Shown one piece after another: positions 34,576-45,322 of a stretch of 64,000 nucleotides of DNA (its first letter is position 1; each line of letters starts with the position of its first letter). Source of the stretch: Cynocephalus volans (Eukaryota > Chordata > Mammalia > Dermoptera > Cynocephalidae); contig NC_084462.1 in NCBI RefSeq assembly GCF_027409185.1, positions 27,503,577 through 27,567,576 on the forward strand, written 5' to 3'. A program made the position numbers and the translations under genes. The notes beneath the pieces were generated by a model. The model saw only the letters and a program-made list of their open reading frames with translations. It was not told the origin of the DNA and made no database searches.

Positions 34576-34924
34576 GATATGCATTCCTTGGGGGCTGATG
34601 TGTGTGAAGTTCAGGCCAGGCCAGACTGACCAGGGAGATTGTCAGGGCAGGCAGCCCCCGTTTGACATCATCCTCTTCCTCCCAGGAGCCCTGGTCCCTC
34701 ACCTGTGAAGTGGGGCACAGCCCCGCCGTGACAGGTGCCCACCTCTGCTCTGCCCTGGAGGAAGGAAGGGCTGCTTCTTAGTAGCTCCCGGGCAGTTGGC
34801 TCCCTTTGCTCATGGACTGTTCCATGTGGGTTTCTGTCGAGAGAAGCAGATATTTGAACCTGGCTGATGAAGTGTCCCTCATAGACACTCAGAGCTCACA
34901 GGACCTCAGAATTCATCTGCTTGT

Positions 34925-35215
34925 ACTCATCAGCTATTGCCACAATAATACTATGTAACAAACCACTGGAAAACCCAGACACTTAACAAGCATTTATTTC
35001 TTGTTCATGCTTCTGCCGCCAGCCAGGCTTGGCTCCCGTCTGGATCCATGACTGTCCCCCACATCTCTTGGCAGGCCAAGGAGGGGTTGGGACATGTGCC
35101 TCTGTCCCTAAGGGCAGGAGCCCAGACAGCCCAGCTCAAACACACCAGCATGCTACAGAGCCCTGCTCACAGCCCAGTGGCCAAAGCCAGTCATATGGCC
35201 AATGCAACCGGGGTT
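34925..35215. repeat. Ancient interspersed repeat, family unassigned
   Basis: TCAGCTATTGCCACAATAAT and ACTATGTAACAAACCACTGG followed by a CATTTATTTCTTGTTCATG segment form a common old mammalian repeat start. It seems related to the copy at 1990-2440. I cannot name the family. Confidence 0.45.
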
Positions 35216-36895
35216 GGGGGGATGCACACTCCTCCCATGGGGGTGCGTGCAGGAAGGGAGCGGATCTGGCTGAACAATAAGCTTGCTTACCAGTAATCGA
35301 GTTAACTGGCTTTCCAGCTGTGCCCTGCACAATAACAGGGCTTCCTGGAGATACTTTGGGGCAAGGGGAGGGGAGGCATAGACTGGGCACAAGGTCTCCA
35401 TCCAGCGCTTTTGTCATTCATGCGCATTGCTACTCTTCTGCATTTCTGAGCCATGCTCCTGGCCTTGAGGGCCTGGGGAAGACCAGAATTTGTTCCAGAG
35501 GGAACCCAAAGAGAAAGAAGAGGCAATGGTGGACTCTGACATTCAAACATACGAGTTTGCCGTCTTGATAAAGAACGGACGTCACGCCAGGCTCTTCCCC
35601 TGTAACTTACCAAGGTCCAGGCTTGGCAAACTAGATGGTTTTCCATAGAGTTTATTATGAGGAAAATAATCCAGACGAGAAGAAGAAGGAAGAACCTCCA
35701 ATTTCTGGACACTGGATTTGTGGGGAGGGGAAGGCGGTGGTGTCCTGGTCTGGGTGTCCCCATCTGGGCTTCTGCCTGGAGTGGCATTTGTGAGGGGTGC
35801 ATGGAGAGGGGCCCACCGGACAGGGTTCTCTCATCCTGCTACCTCTTAGGACTGTGGGGGACACCCTCGAAGGCTGCCTGTGCCATCCTTGCCACATCAG
35901 AGCAGACGTGGTGGCCAGCGTGCTAAAGTGGGGACGACCTTCGTGCAAGCTCTCCAAGGCCCCTCATGGCGGGTCCTGCAACCCCTGGAGTTACTGGGTT
36001 GAAAGCCAGCCACAGAGACAGCAAGGTGAGCAAGGTGCCACCTCAGCAGAGGGCAGGAGGGAGGCCCGTGTCCTGGAGACTGGCAAAAACCAGCAGGCGC
36101 CAGGTGAGCAGGAAGCTGGACTCTTCACCCCTCACTCTTGACCCCTATTCAGGCCACCATCTTTGGGAGAGAAAAGAAGGGTGACAGGGGTGAGGAGAAC
36201 TAGTAACCACTTAAAAGGACATTATAAAGGGTCAGATCAACATACAGGATTGCCCCCCCCCAGCATCAGCCTCCCCCAAAATAAGTCTGAGCAGTTCACT
36301 CTCCTGCTTAATGCTGCTGGCTGTCCTGTGGCCCATGGGGCCAGTGCCACTCCGTGGCCTTTCCTGACTCTACCTCAACTTCGCGGTCTCGCTGCCACCC
36401 TGCAGCTGGCTCCAGACACGCTGAGGGTGGCAGAGACCTCTGGCTCTCCCTCATTCTCTTTCCTTCCCTCCTTCCATAATATTTGAACCCCTGAGCTGTA
36501 GGTGGACATGTGGCCATCCTGCCTGACCTCTCAGTTGTCCTTGTGGCTAGGACGGTTGTGAACCAATTCCGGCCAACGGGCTGTAAACAGAAGTGTCACT
36601 GCCAGCTCCTGAAAGCCGTCAACACACTGACATATATACCCTCTGCCCCTTCTTCTCTTCTTCCATGCCGTTGCCTGGAATGTGGGTGTGATGGCCGGAT
36701 TCTAGCTGCCAGCTCGGGCCAAAAGGTCAAAACCCATATTGGGGGGGCATGTGGTGAGTGGGAAAGGGCCGGAGTCCCTGTGGAGTCCGTGGAGCTGGGC
36801 CACCACGCCAGCCTGCCTCTGGACTTTGGCACGAGTGAGAAAGGAGAGGGCAGGGGAGGGAAGCTCTCCCTGTCAAAGCCACTACTATTTCCCGT
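35216..36895. other. Intergenic, nothing recognised
   Basis: GC-rich with overlapping chance frames (35302-35802 minus, 35797-36141 plus and others). The stretch at 36290-36480 has weak L2 flavour. No gene. Confidence 0.4.
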
Positions 36896-36899
36896 CACC

Positions 36900-37090
36900 A
36901 CAAATAACACACCAAACCCACGGTGCCCAGAACATGCCATGTTCCCTCACACCTCCAGGTCCCTGCATGTGTTCTTCTCTTGTTCTGGAATGTCTCTTAC
37001 TCTGTCTTCACCACACCCAACAGCCTGAAAAACTCCCATTTACCCTTAAAAACTCGTCAGACGTCATCGTCTCTGTGAAGCCTTGGAGAC
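36900..37090 (+). repeat. LINE-2 fragment
   Basis: CAGGTCCCTGCATGTGTTCT, GTTCTGGAATGTCTCTTACT, a CTCCCATTTACCCTT segment and CTCTGTGAAGCCTTGGAG follow the L2 order. Confidence 0.65.
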
Positions 37091-38695
37091 AGCCAGCTGC
37101 TCCCCATCGTGGGTCCCCATTCTGGTTCACCCCCTGTTGTCAGTGCTGTTCAGAGCCCTGTCTCTCCCTCAAGTGAGCTCAGGAAGGGTCAGGGGGCCAC
37201 ACACCGGGCTGTGCCAGGAACAGCATTGGGAGGAGGGAGCCTCAGCCATCTCCTCAGGAGGCCTCTGGGAAGAGGTTCTGGACGGAGAAGACCAGGGCCT
37301 CAGACAAGGGGCTGCGGGTGACAGGCCCGGGTGTCAGGGCTGGGGCGGGGAGGAGAGGACCGCACCAGGAATCTGCTCCCCAGAACCTTCTGCTGCCTCA
37401 CCCTGGGCAGACGCAGTCCCAGCAGTGCTGTTCCCTCAGCAGTGATGCCCTTGGAGTTCTGGTCTCCAGCCCACGGGGGTCTCATCCCTTCTGGACGTTT
37501 GTGGCTTCCCTGTCTCATCCTTCTCTCTGTGCCCAGAGAAGAGGAGCCTCACCCTGAGGACCGGCCCCCTACATTGATGGGGGCACCTGGTGTCTGGCCT
37601 CAGGGAGCCACACATCTTGAGAACAGACACAGTCCCGGTTTCAGACTAGGCCCTGCTATTCTAAATATATCCGCAGGTGGCTGGGTTGAGGTCACCAGGC
37701 CAGAGAGAAAATCCATCTGTCCCTAAAATGTCTTTTTTATTGCCTGGTTTTTGCAGAGTAACTAGTTGGGCAGACTAGCAGAAAGGGAGTTGGGTTGCAA
37801 TGAACAAAAGGGCTTCAGCTGAGGGATGCCTTGCTGGCTAATCAGCTGGGATTGGGGAGTCGCGGGGTTCCCAGGTCTCTTGACATGAACCACTAGCTGG
37901 ATGTCGTGTTGGCCCTGGAATAAAGACAGGGAGGAGGGTCAGGAATTCTGTTCCAGCTAAGTCATGTGTGAGATGTCTGGGGACACATCTGTCGGACACG
38001 CAATGGGATGTCAGAAATCCAAGGGCCGAACTGTCAGAACTCAGAGGGCTGGCAGGAGAGAGATGACTTGGCAACCTGGCATGCACATGAGAGAGGTCAC
38101 TGATGGAAATGGAACCACGGCACTGCCCTCCAAGCGTTTAGAAAGCCACGGGGAAGTCGAGGCCCACCCACGCAGCACAGCAACATGCGCAACTTGAGGT
38201 CAGGAGCCACATGCCTCTTGGAGGGCTCCAGATGTGAGTTCCACCTGGCAGGGACCTTGTCACTGTGTTCCATCGTGGTGTTGCCTGGTTCCTCATGGGG
38301 CTCATCAGTACCTTGAAATGACAGGATGAATCCCGTGGGAAGCTTCTGGGAGGGTGGGTATGAATGGAGACATGCAGGAGGTAAGAGGATCTTCCAAGTG
38401 GTGGCAGTCCTCAGCAAGGAGGTGAGGCCAGGGGCCCTGTGTCTGCTGCCCCAGAATATCCCCCTCTCACGTCAGAAGCCCGGCCACCCCGGTGGTGGGG
38501 GACTGTGAGTGTGCACGGTTGGAGGGGCTGGCAGGGGCCAAAGAGGCAGGGAGGGGCAGCAAGGCGGAGAGGGGACATGTTACTGGATGGCGCAATGTGG
38601 GAGAGGCGTGGAAAGTGTCCTACAGGCGTGGGATCACTGGTGGGGACTTCGGGTTCACCCCCCACCTCTTCACGCATGGTCCTGAGCTCAGACCC
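37091..38695. other. Intergenic, nothing recognised
   Basis: No supported gene or repeat. The frames are short, overlap on both strands and carry no domain. Confidence 0.4.
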
Positions 38696-38699
38696 TCAG

Positions 38700-38815
38700 C
38701 TACAAACTCAGGCAGTGCTTCTCCCACTGCTAAGGGGATGGAGCATTAGATGGCAGCATTATAAATGTGCCTAGTGCAGTGTCCGGCACATAGTAGGTGT
38801 TCAATAAGTGCCTAT
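38700..38815 (+). repeat. MIR 3' fragment
   Basis: CCTAGTGCAGTGTCCGGCAC followed by ATAGTAGGTGTTCAATAAGT is the sense MIR 3' end. Confidence 0.78.
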
Positions 38816-39016
38816 TCTCCTTCATTCTCAGACCCAGGCCTCCCACCTTCCCTGTCGGTCCTGCTCAAATACCCTGGAACGATCAAAGCTGAGGGACGCC
38901 TTGAGCCTTCCCCGCCTCGCCCCTCCTGAGGAACCTTCCAGACCCCCCGGGGGAGATGACCTTTCCACCTCCACCACCCCCAAAGTGCCCGCTGTAATTG
39001 TCATCACTGACTTGTG

Positions 39017-39085
39017 AAAAGGAGATGTCCCCATTTCAAAGCTGTGGAAACTAAGGCCCAGAGAGCTAAAGCAACTTGTCGAGGC
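39017..39085 (-). repeat. MIR fragment
   Basis: CCCCATTTCAAAGCTGTGGA and AACTAAGGCCCAGAGAGCTA are the antisense MIR core. Confidence 0.65.
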
Positions 39086-39089
39086 CAGG

Positions 39090-40085
39090 CAGGCCCTCCT
39101 GAGCCTGTGTCTGCAGCTGGAGGGTCATTTCCTTCCTGCAGGCACAGCCCCCCGATAGGGGCACAGCTGGGACAGGAGCCAGGAGCTTTCCGCCTGTCAG
39201 CTGCTGTCCCTCGCCCCCTGCCTGGGAATTCCTGCCAGGGCTCCTGGGCTTCCTCTCCGGGGGCAGCCCCTGGGTGGGGGGCGGGTGGGGGTGCCCGCCA
39301 CAGCCCCTGGGCAGAGCAGGGTGAGGGTTCAGCCTCCCCGCCTCCGCCCCCGAGGCCACGCAGCAGCTATGGCTACGGGGTTGGGAGGGGAGGAAGGAAA
39401 GCCCCGACACCCGCCTTTCCACCCCAGGCCCCAACTTCTCTGTATTTGTTTATTTACCTTGGAAAAGGCCCCATGGCCCAGGCAGGAAATAGGCCAATTC
39501 CAGGAGGCTGGGCTGGGAACAAGGAGCCACATTGTGCTCCCTGCCCGCGCTCCCCACCCTGGGCCTGCGGGAGCCCGGAGAGGGGGATCCGCGTGGGGGC
39601 CGCCAGGAAGGAGGCATGGGCCCGGGCTGCCAGCGCTCCCCGCCAGCCCGCCCTGAAAGGGCTTCTGTGCGGGGGGGGGCAGAAAGGGGGCCACGGCTCC
39701 CCGCCCCACCTGGGAGTGGACAGATCCCACTCCTCGATGGGGGAACGGGACGTCCTGCCCTCAGCCGCCCTTCCCGGGTCCCAACTCTGGCCACGCAGCT
39801 CATCACCCCCAGCCCGGAGGCTGGAGGCTGGAGGGTACTGTGGCCAGAGCCTGCCCTGGCTGCCGAGGCCCAGGTTGATGTTGGGGCTTGATGTCGTCCT
39901 AGGGGTGGCTTGGGGAGGGCTGACCGCTCCCCAGGCCTGGACTCTTCTTTGCCAACAGGCTAGTGTCCATATGAGATGATCATTCATTCATTCGTTCACT
40001 CGTTCATCCACACACGGATCCCTGTCTGCTGGACGTACACTCGCCTCCTCTCTACTCCTGTCCCCCCAACCGTGCCTGGTTTACA
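39090..40085. other. GC-rich intergenic sequence
   Basis: It is G- and C-rich with moderate CpG, denser at 39540-39700 but weaker than the islands at 16.2 and 48.4 kb. A frame of 321 codons at 39014-39979 is open together with others on both strands and has no recognisable domain, so it is not called as a gene. Confidence 0.4.
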
Positions 40086-40089
40086 GCAA

Positions 40090-40690
40090 CGGCCTCCTCC
40101 CACCCTTCCTCCCCCTGTTCCCAGAGTGTCAATGCAGATCTGATGCCGTCATTCCTGTCTCTCATGGTCTCCAGAGACTTGCTGCTACTTTGTGGATAAA
40201 GCCCTGCGGGGTCCAGGCCACCTACCCCTCAGCCCCCGCTCCCACCAGGCCCCGGCCCAGAACCCCGGGCTGCATTTGGTTCCCCAGGGGCTAGGTGTGG
40301 GGAGGGAACCAGGGGATGGGTCAGAAGTGAGAGGGATTTCTCCCACCCAACACTCATGGAGGCTTCTGGATAGACACAGCTGAAAGAGAGTACGAGGGGC
40401 CTCAGAATCGAGCTGAAAAGCTGGGACAGGAGATGTGCACAGCAGACGCCTGGTTCCTCCCATGACAGCCCCTCCCTGCTGAAATACCATTTCCCACCCA
40501 CACTCAGGACATCTCTCTCTACCCCGACCCTGACTCCGTTTTCCCCAAAGCTTGATATCATGTTGCATATGTCTTATCTGGTGTTTGTCCCCCTGACCAT
40601 CAGCTCCACCGGCAGGGATCAGCTCTGTCTCCTTTTCTGTGTCCCCAAACATGGGTTATAGTAGGTGTTCATCAAATGTATATTGGATGA
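40090..40690 (+). repeat. LINE-2 fragments
   Basis: Two stretches fit an L2 3' region in the right order. The first, about 40090-40300, has GATGCCGTCATTCCTGTCTC and TTTGTGGATAAAGCCCTGCG. The second, about 40580-40690, has CGGCAGGGATCAGCTCTGTC and GTAGGTGTTCATCAAATGTA. The part between is less clear. Confidence 0.65.
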
Positions 40691-40699
40691 AGGAAGGGG

Positions 40700-40735
40700 A
40701 AAAGGACGGGAGGGAGGGAGGGAGGGAAAGACCTG
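40700..40735. repeat. Short GGGA-rich simple repeat
   Basis: A run of (GGGA) units, GGGAGGGAGGGAGGGAGGGA-like, at about 40709-40728. Confidence 0.8.
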
Positions 40736-40761
40736 AATTAGAAGAGAGGTGACTCGCTTTC

Positions 40762-40950
40762 AGATGGATGTGCTCAATGTTGTAAAGATGTCAATTCTCC
40801 CCAAATTAATCTATAACTTCAATAAATTAATCTCTAATTCTACAAGGGTTACTTATGGGACTAGATGACAAAATTCAACTAGGAGAGAAAGTGAGAAGAG
40901 CCAAGACAATTTTCAAAATAAAGAGCAAAGACAGGGAGCTTGCCTTTGCA
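40762..40950 (+). mobile_element. L1 ORF2 fragment
   Basis: GATGTCAATTCTCCCCAAAT followed by AAGAGCCAAGACAATTTTCA is internal L1 ORF2 (reverse-transcriptase C-terminal region) in sense orientation. It is short and broken. Confidence 0.7.
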
Positions 40951-41019
40951 GGTATGAAAGCAAACTTCACATTTGCAGTATTTATTGCAATGGGCGGTGT
41001 GGCCCATTTACTGCCAGGA

Positions 41020-41185
41020 CAGCAAACACTGAGCACTTACATGCACCAGGCACCATCAGGAACACCGCTGTTCCTTAATTGACCCATTTGATCCTCACAT
41101 TAATCCCATTTCACAACTACTAGAATTTCCAGATAGGGAAACTGAGGCACCAAGGAGGTAAATGATTAGTCAAAGCAAGCCTGGT
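41020..41185 (-). repeat. MIR
   Basis: GAGCACTTACATGCACCAGG, TTGATCCTCACATTAATCCC, AGGGAAACTGAGGCACCAAG and GTAAATGATTAGTCAAAGC follow antisense MIR order. Confidence 0.75.
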
Positions 41186-41489
41186 GCACCCAGGCCAGCC
41201 CCAGGCACTTTGCACATGCCCTCATGGCAGCCCGTGCAGGAGGTGCAGTGACTGATCAGTTGAGCTGCGACGTGTTGATACTGCGTGAAGGTCTCTGCGA
41301 CAGCTAAAACGTAAGCAGATTGAGCTTTAAGGGCTCTAAGACCATTGAGAGGAAATGATATACATGTTATTTCAGGGAAACCCAAGACACCTCTGTCATG
41401 TGTACACGTGTGTAGAGCTGTAAGTGCCTAGGAAAACATCTGGAAGGAGAGGGAATAAGGCTGCCCTCAGAGTCACCTCCGGAATGGGG

Positions 41490-42304
41490 ACTTCACTTTT
41501 TGCTTCATATAGTTTATGCACCGTTTCGTTTTTAAATACAGTGGTAAAATATAACACATAGAAAAGTGCACCAAACAGAAATATTTAATTAAGACTTACG
41601 TGAACACCGATGTGACCCTCACCTGGTCAAGAAGTAGAACATCGCCAACCCTTAGAAGCCCCTGCCTGCCGCTCACCAGTCCTAACCAACTCTCTCGCCG
41701 GCCTCAACATTAGGGTGGTCACCTCTTTGCATTTCTCTGATGTATATTTATCACAAATATCCATATGACTTTTTTCTCTTTTTAAAATTTATTATTATTT
41801 TTTTCTTTGTTACATTCTAAGATGTTGTTGCAGAGCAGTTGGGGGGAGGGGAAGAGAGAAGAGGAGAGGATGAGGTGGGAGGAAGAGGAAGGGGGGTGTG
41901 GTCGAGGCCCATGGCACCCCCCTCATTCCAGCAGGGGAGCCCAGGGGACTTCTGGTGGTGGCTCGGTCATGGCTTGGCTGGATGTGGACTTCAGGGGAGC
42001 GTGGCTGAGGCCTTTGGCTCCCCCATCCCAGGAGCTAGGGTGCTTCTGGTGGCAGCTCAGTCGTCACTGATGGGCTGAATGTGGACATGGGGGGCGGGGC
42101 ATAATATCCATATAATTTTATTTTGCCTGTTTCCAAACTTTACACAAATGGACGGTGTGTCTTCACCAGGCCTGGCTTCTTTCACTTCTTTCATGATTTG
42201 ATCATGTTGTTCTCACATTTTCATTGCTCTGTAGATTCTACTCAATGCACTTACCAGAACAGGTTGCTACAAAAAGGAAAAAACAATGGCGGGGGGGGGA
42301 CAAG
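41490..42304 (-). mobile_element. Old L1 3' UTR fragment, antisense, split by a retroposon
   Basis: The left part, 41490-41766, has ACACCGATGTGACCCTCACC and GTCAAGAAGTAGAACATCGC. The right part, from 42103 on, has TTTACACAAATGGACGGTGT and CCTGGCTTCTTTCACTTC. These are adjacent blocks of an antisense L1M 3' UTR. The break between them is occupied by the unrelated insert at 41767-42102. Confidence 0.7.
41767..42102 (-). mobile_element. Retroposon-like insert with two VNTR-like units
   Basis: An exact 11-bp duplication (AATATCCATAT) at 41756-41766 and 42103-42113 brackets a 336-bp insert in the old L1. On the minus strand it ends in an A-rich tail (rc of 41772-41810), typical of L1-mobilised DNA. 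Before the tail is a pyrimidine-rich stretch (rc of 41838-41896). The rest is two tandem units of about 100 bp. On the + strand they begin at about 41897 (GTGGTCGAGGCC) and 42001 (GTGGCTGAGGCC), and both contain CTTCTGGTGG and GGATGTGGAC / GAATGTGGAC. I do not recognise the element. The arrangement (GC-rich tandem units plus A tail) recalls SVA-like composites, but no SINE or LTR module is seen. Confidence 0.7.
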
Positions 42305-42318
42305 AAAGGCCTTCTGCA

Positions 42319-43526
42319 CAATCCCTCTGCTGTGTGTATACCCAAGGAATGGAAATAATCACGTCAAAGGGATACCTGCCCTCCCATGTTCATCACAGCT
42401 CTGTTTATAATAGCCAAGACATGGAACCAACCTAAATGTCCATCAATGGATGACTGGATAAGGAAAAGATGATATGTATATACTCAATGGAATACTACTC
42501 AGCCATAAAAAAGAACGAAATTCTGCCATTCACAGCAACATGGATGAGCCTGGAAAAAATGACGCTACGTGAGACAATGCAGGTCCAGAAAGGGAAATAC
42601 CACATGTTCTCACTCATAAGTGGGAGCTGAATTCATAAATAAACACATAAACGATAAAGAAAGAGAGAGAAAGAAAGAAACAACAATCACAATAATACGT
42701 TGAACTTTTAGAAAGAGAGAAAGGGGGAGGGGAGGGCAGGGGAGGGGAGGGGAGGGGAGGGGAGGGGAGGGGAGGGGAGGGCAGGGGAGGGGAGGGGAGG
42801 GGAGGGGTGGGGAGGGCAGGGGAGGGGAGGGGAGGGGAGGGGAGGGCAGGGGAGGGCAGGGGAGGGGAGGGGAGGGGAGGGCAGGGGAGAGGAGGGGAGG
42901 GGAGGACAGGGGAGGGGAGGGGAGTGCAGGGGAGGGCAGGGGAGGGGAGGGCAGGGGAGGGCAGGGGAGGGGAGGGGAGGGCAGGGGAGGGGAGGGGAGG
43001 GCAGGGGAGGGCAGGGGAGGGGAGGGGAGGGGAGGGGAGGGCAGGGGAGGGCAGGGGAGGGCAGGGGAAGGGAGGGCAGGGGAGGGGAGGGGAGGGGAGG
43101 GGAGGGGAGGAGAGGGGAGGAGAGGGGAGGAGAGAGGAGGAGAGGGGAGGGGAGGGGAGGGGAGGGGAGGGCAGGGCAGGGGAGGGGAGGGCAGGGGAGG
43201 GGAGGGCAGGGGAGGGCAGGGGAGGGGAGGGCAGGGGAGGGCAGGGGAGGGGAGGGCAGGGGAAGGCAGGGGAGGGGAGGGGAGGGGAGGGGAGGGGAGG
43301 GGAGGGGAGGGCAGGGGAGGGGAGGGGAGGGCAGGGGAGGGCAGGGGAGGGGAGGGGAGGGGAGGGGGCTAACGAGGAATTGGTCAGCGGACACACAGAA
43401 TGATGACGTACTGTGATGATGAATAAGCTCACTATCCTGATCTACCGCCACACATTCTACACAACTATTGAAAGTCAACTTTGTACTGCACATATATGTA
43501 TATGTAATAAATTATCTTTCAAAAAA
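42319..43526 (+). mobile_element. 5'-truncated LINE-1 with expanded 3' UTR
   Basis: The body starts within the ORF2 end (GTATACCCAAGGAATGGAAA, CCAACCTAAATGTCCATCAA, TACTCAGCCATAAAAAAGAA, CATGTTCTCACTCATAAGTG). It runs through a G-rich tract (42724-43368), then an L1 3' end (GTCAACTTTGTACTGCACAT, TAATAAATTATCTTTC) and a poly-A tail. A 14-bp target-site duplication (AAAGGCCTTCTGCA / AAAGGCCTCCTGCA) lies at 42305-42318 and 43527-43540. It is better preserved than the other L1 pieces here and so is a younger insertion. Confidence 0.93.
42724..43368. repeat. 645-bp GGGGA/GGGCA minisatellite
   Basis: It consists almost only of pentamers GGGGA and GGGCA in irregular alternation (GGGGAGGGCA is the common pair), with rare variants such as GTGCA, GGACA and GAGGA. 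Since 5 is coprime to 3 and no unit makes a stop, it creates long false frames: 198 codons of Gly/Arg/Glu on the + strand and 272 and 261 codons of Pro/Ser/Leu on the minus strand. It sits exactly where L1 3' UTRs carry a G-rich polypurine tract. Runs of four G every five bases could form G-quadruplexes. Confidence 0.96.
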
Positions 43527-43540
43527 AAAGGCCTCCTGCA

Positions 43541-43926
43541 AGTTAAAAACATGGTCGTTAAACGTAAATAAGTAAATAAATAAATAAATCCAAGGTTGGA
43601 AGATAAAATGAAGATATTTTCCAGAAAGTAACTAAAAAGATAAAGATGTAGACATTAGAAATCAGTGTAGGAGATCCAACATCGGCCTAAGAGGAATTCA
43701 AGAAAGAGAAGGCAGAGAATATAGATGGGAGGAAATTATCAAAGAAATAAAGAATTTTGGAACTGGAGGACACAGTGTCCAGGTTGATAGAGCTTGATGG
43801 GATCCACCATCCTGGAGGCGAAGAGACCCGCCAGGTTAGAACACTGAGGACAAACACGAGGATCTAAGTTTCCACAATGGCAGGGGTGGGGACAAGGGTG
43901 ACACTGGAAACTAGGAGATGGGGACC
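43541..43926. other. Unassigned AT-rich sequence
   Basis: It contains an AAAT microsatellite (43568-43588) and purine-rich sequence resembling old L1 or LTR material. No gene. Confidence 0.4.
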
Positions 43927-43942
43927 AAAGCCTTCAAATTCT

Positions 43943-44110
43943 TTTTTTAGTTTTTAAATGACCAGTAAGGGGATCTTAACCCCTGGCTTGGTGTTGTCAG
44001 CACCACACTCTCCCAAGTGAGCTAACCGGCCATCCCTGTATAGGGATCCGAACCCGTGGTCTTGGTGTTATCAGCACCGCGTTCTCCTGAGTGAGCCATG
44101 GGCCGGCCCT
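43943..44110 (-). mobile_element. Dimeric tRNA-Ile-derived SINE, minus strand, young
   Basis: In reverse complement it is a full dimer starting GGGCCGGCCCATGGCTCACT. An exact 16-bp target-site duplication (AAAGCCTTCAAATTCT) lies at 43927-43942 and 44111-44126. The A tail is short. Confidence 0.94.
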
Positions 44111-44126
44111 AAAGCCTTCAAATTCT

Positions 44127-44755
44127 GAGAGAGAAAGATTCCATCCCAGGGTTCCATTCCCAGACAAGTCATGAATTGCATGTGAGTGTGGGACAAAGAT
44201 TTTTCTCAGACATTCATGGTCTCAAAAATATGATCTCCCGTGCATTTTCTCAGAAGCTACTGGAGAATAGGCTTCTCTAAAATGAGGCGATAACCAAAAA
44301 AGAGGAAGCTGGAAGATTCAGGAAACGGGAATCCGGCACAGGAGAGAGGCAAAGGGAACCCCCAGGATCACAGCTACGCCCAGCGCTGGGGAGAAGATTT
44401 TCGGATGTGTCTGAGAGGGGCTTTCTGGGGAAAACCAACGCCACAAGTTGTCATTTCAAGCCCGTTGTCATCAGGGCTGCTTTTGCACTTTCATGGGCCT
44501 TAGGCAATTTTGCTTGGAGCATTTGAGAAGAATTAACACTAAATCCATAAAAAACTAAGCCAGTGGGAGAGGGGGTTGCTCAGAGGGTAACATGACAGTG
44601 GTTAAGTTCAGAAGAAGTAAAAGTTATGTGATAAAAGACATGTAAGAACCTGCTTGCCTCAGGAGGGCCGCTCTTGCCATAACATTGTAAAATACTAATT
44701 ATTCAATATTGTGATGTCACTACATTCCGAAGTTGGAGAAGGGGAAGTACAAGAG
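44127..44755. other. Unassigned sequence
   Basis: Purine-rich, with GAGAGAAAGATTCCATCCCA and CAGAAGCTACTGGAGAATAG, possibly old L1 or ERV sequence. No gene is supported. Confidence 0.4.
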
Positions 44756-44759
44756 ACCA

Positions 44760-45322
44760 AGTTGTGACAGAGCCACACCCTTGTCCGTAAAGCTCTTTCC
44801 ACGTCCCATGACCCAATAATCCACTCCTGTGTTCATACCCAACAGACACGTCTACCAAAACACAAGTTCACGAAAGTTCATAGTAGCCTTGTTCATAAAA
44901 GCCCCAAACTGAAAACAGCCCAGATGTCCATCCACAGGAGAGCATGTAATAAACCGGGCTGAGTCCACACGGTGGAATACTACCCAGCAAGGAGAGTGAA
45001 GGAACTGTAGATGTTCGCAACCATGTGGGTGACAGAGAAAATGCTGAGCAAAAGACGCCAGAGACAAAAGAGGAAATACCGTGTGATTCCATTTACACGA
45101 CATTCAGGAACAGCACAGTGAAGCCAGGACGGTGGCAGTGAGGACCGTGGAATGCCTGACGGTGTTGGCCAGAAAGGGGCACGAAGGAGCCTTATGGGGT
45201 GACAGGCATACTCTGTGTCTTGATGGGGAGGTCATTACACAGTGTGTTCACTTTGTTAATAATTCATCAAGCTGAACACTTGAGATTTGTGAATTTTAAT
45301 GTTATACTTAAAAAAAAAAAGA
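44760..45322 (+). mobile_element. Old L1 3' end, sense
   Basis: ACCCAATAATCCACTCCTGT, AGCCCAGATGTCCATCCACA, GGTGGAATACTACCCAGCAA, GTGATTCCATTTACACGACA and CAAGCTGAACACTTGAGATT in order, ending in a poly-A run at 45310-45321. This is an L1M-type ORF2 end and 3' UTR. Confidence 0.82.

Noticed and set aside
39014-39979. A 321-codon + strand frame in GC-rich DNA
   Set aside because: It begins in a MIR, overlaps open frames on the other strand and has no recognisable domain.
42720-43370. A CRISPR array or other spaced repeat
   Set aside because: The units are contiguous pentamers with no spacers, in a mammalian L1.
42614-43493. Pro/Ser/Leu-rich frames of 272 and 261 codons (minus) and a Gly/Arg/Glu frame of 198 codons (plus)
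   Set aside because: They are products of a pentamer minisatellite that cannot form stops; the array lies in an L1 3' UTR.
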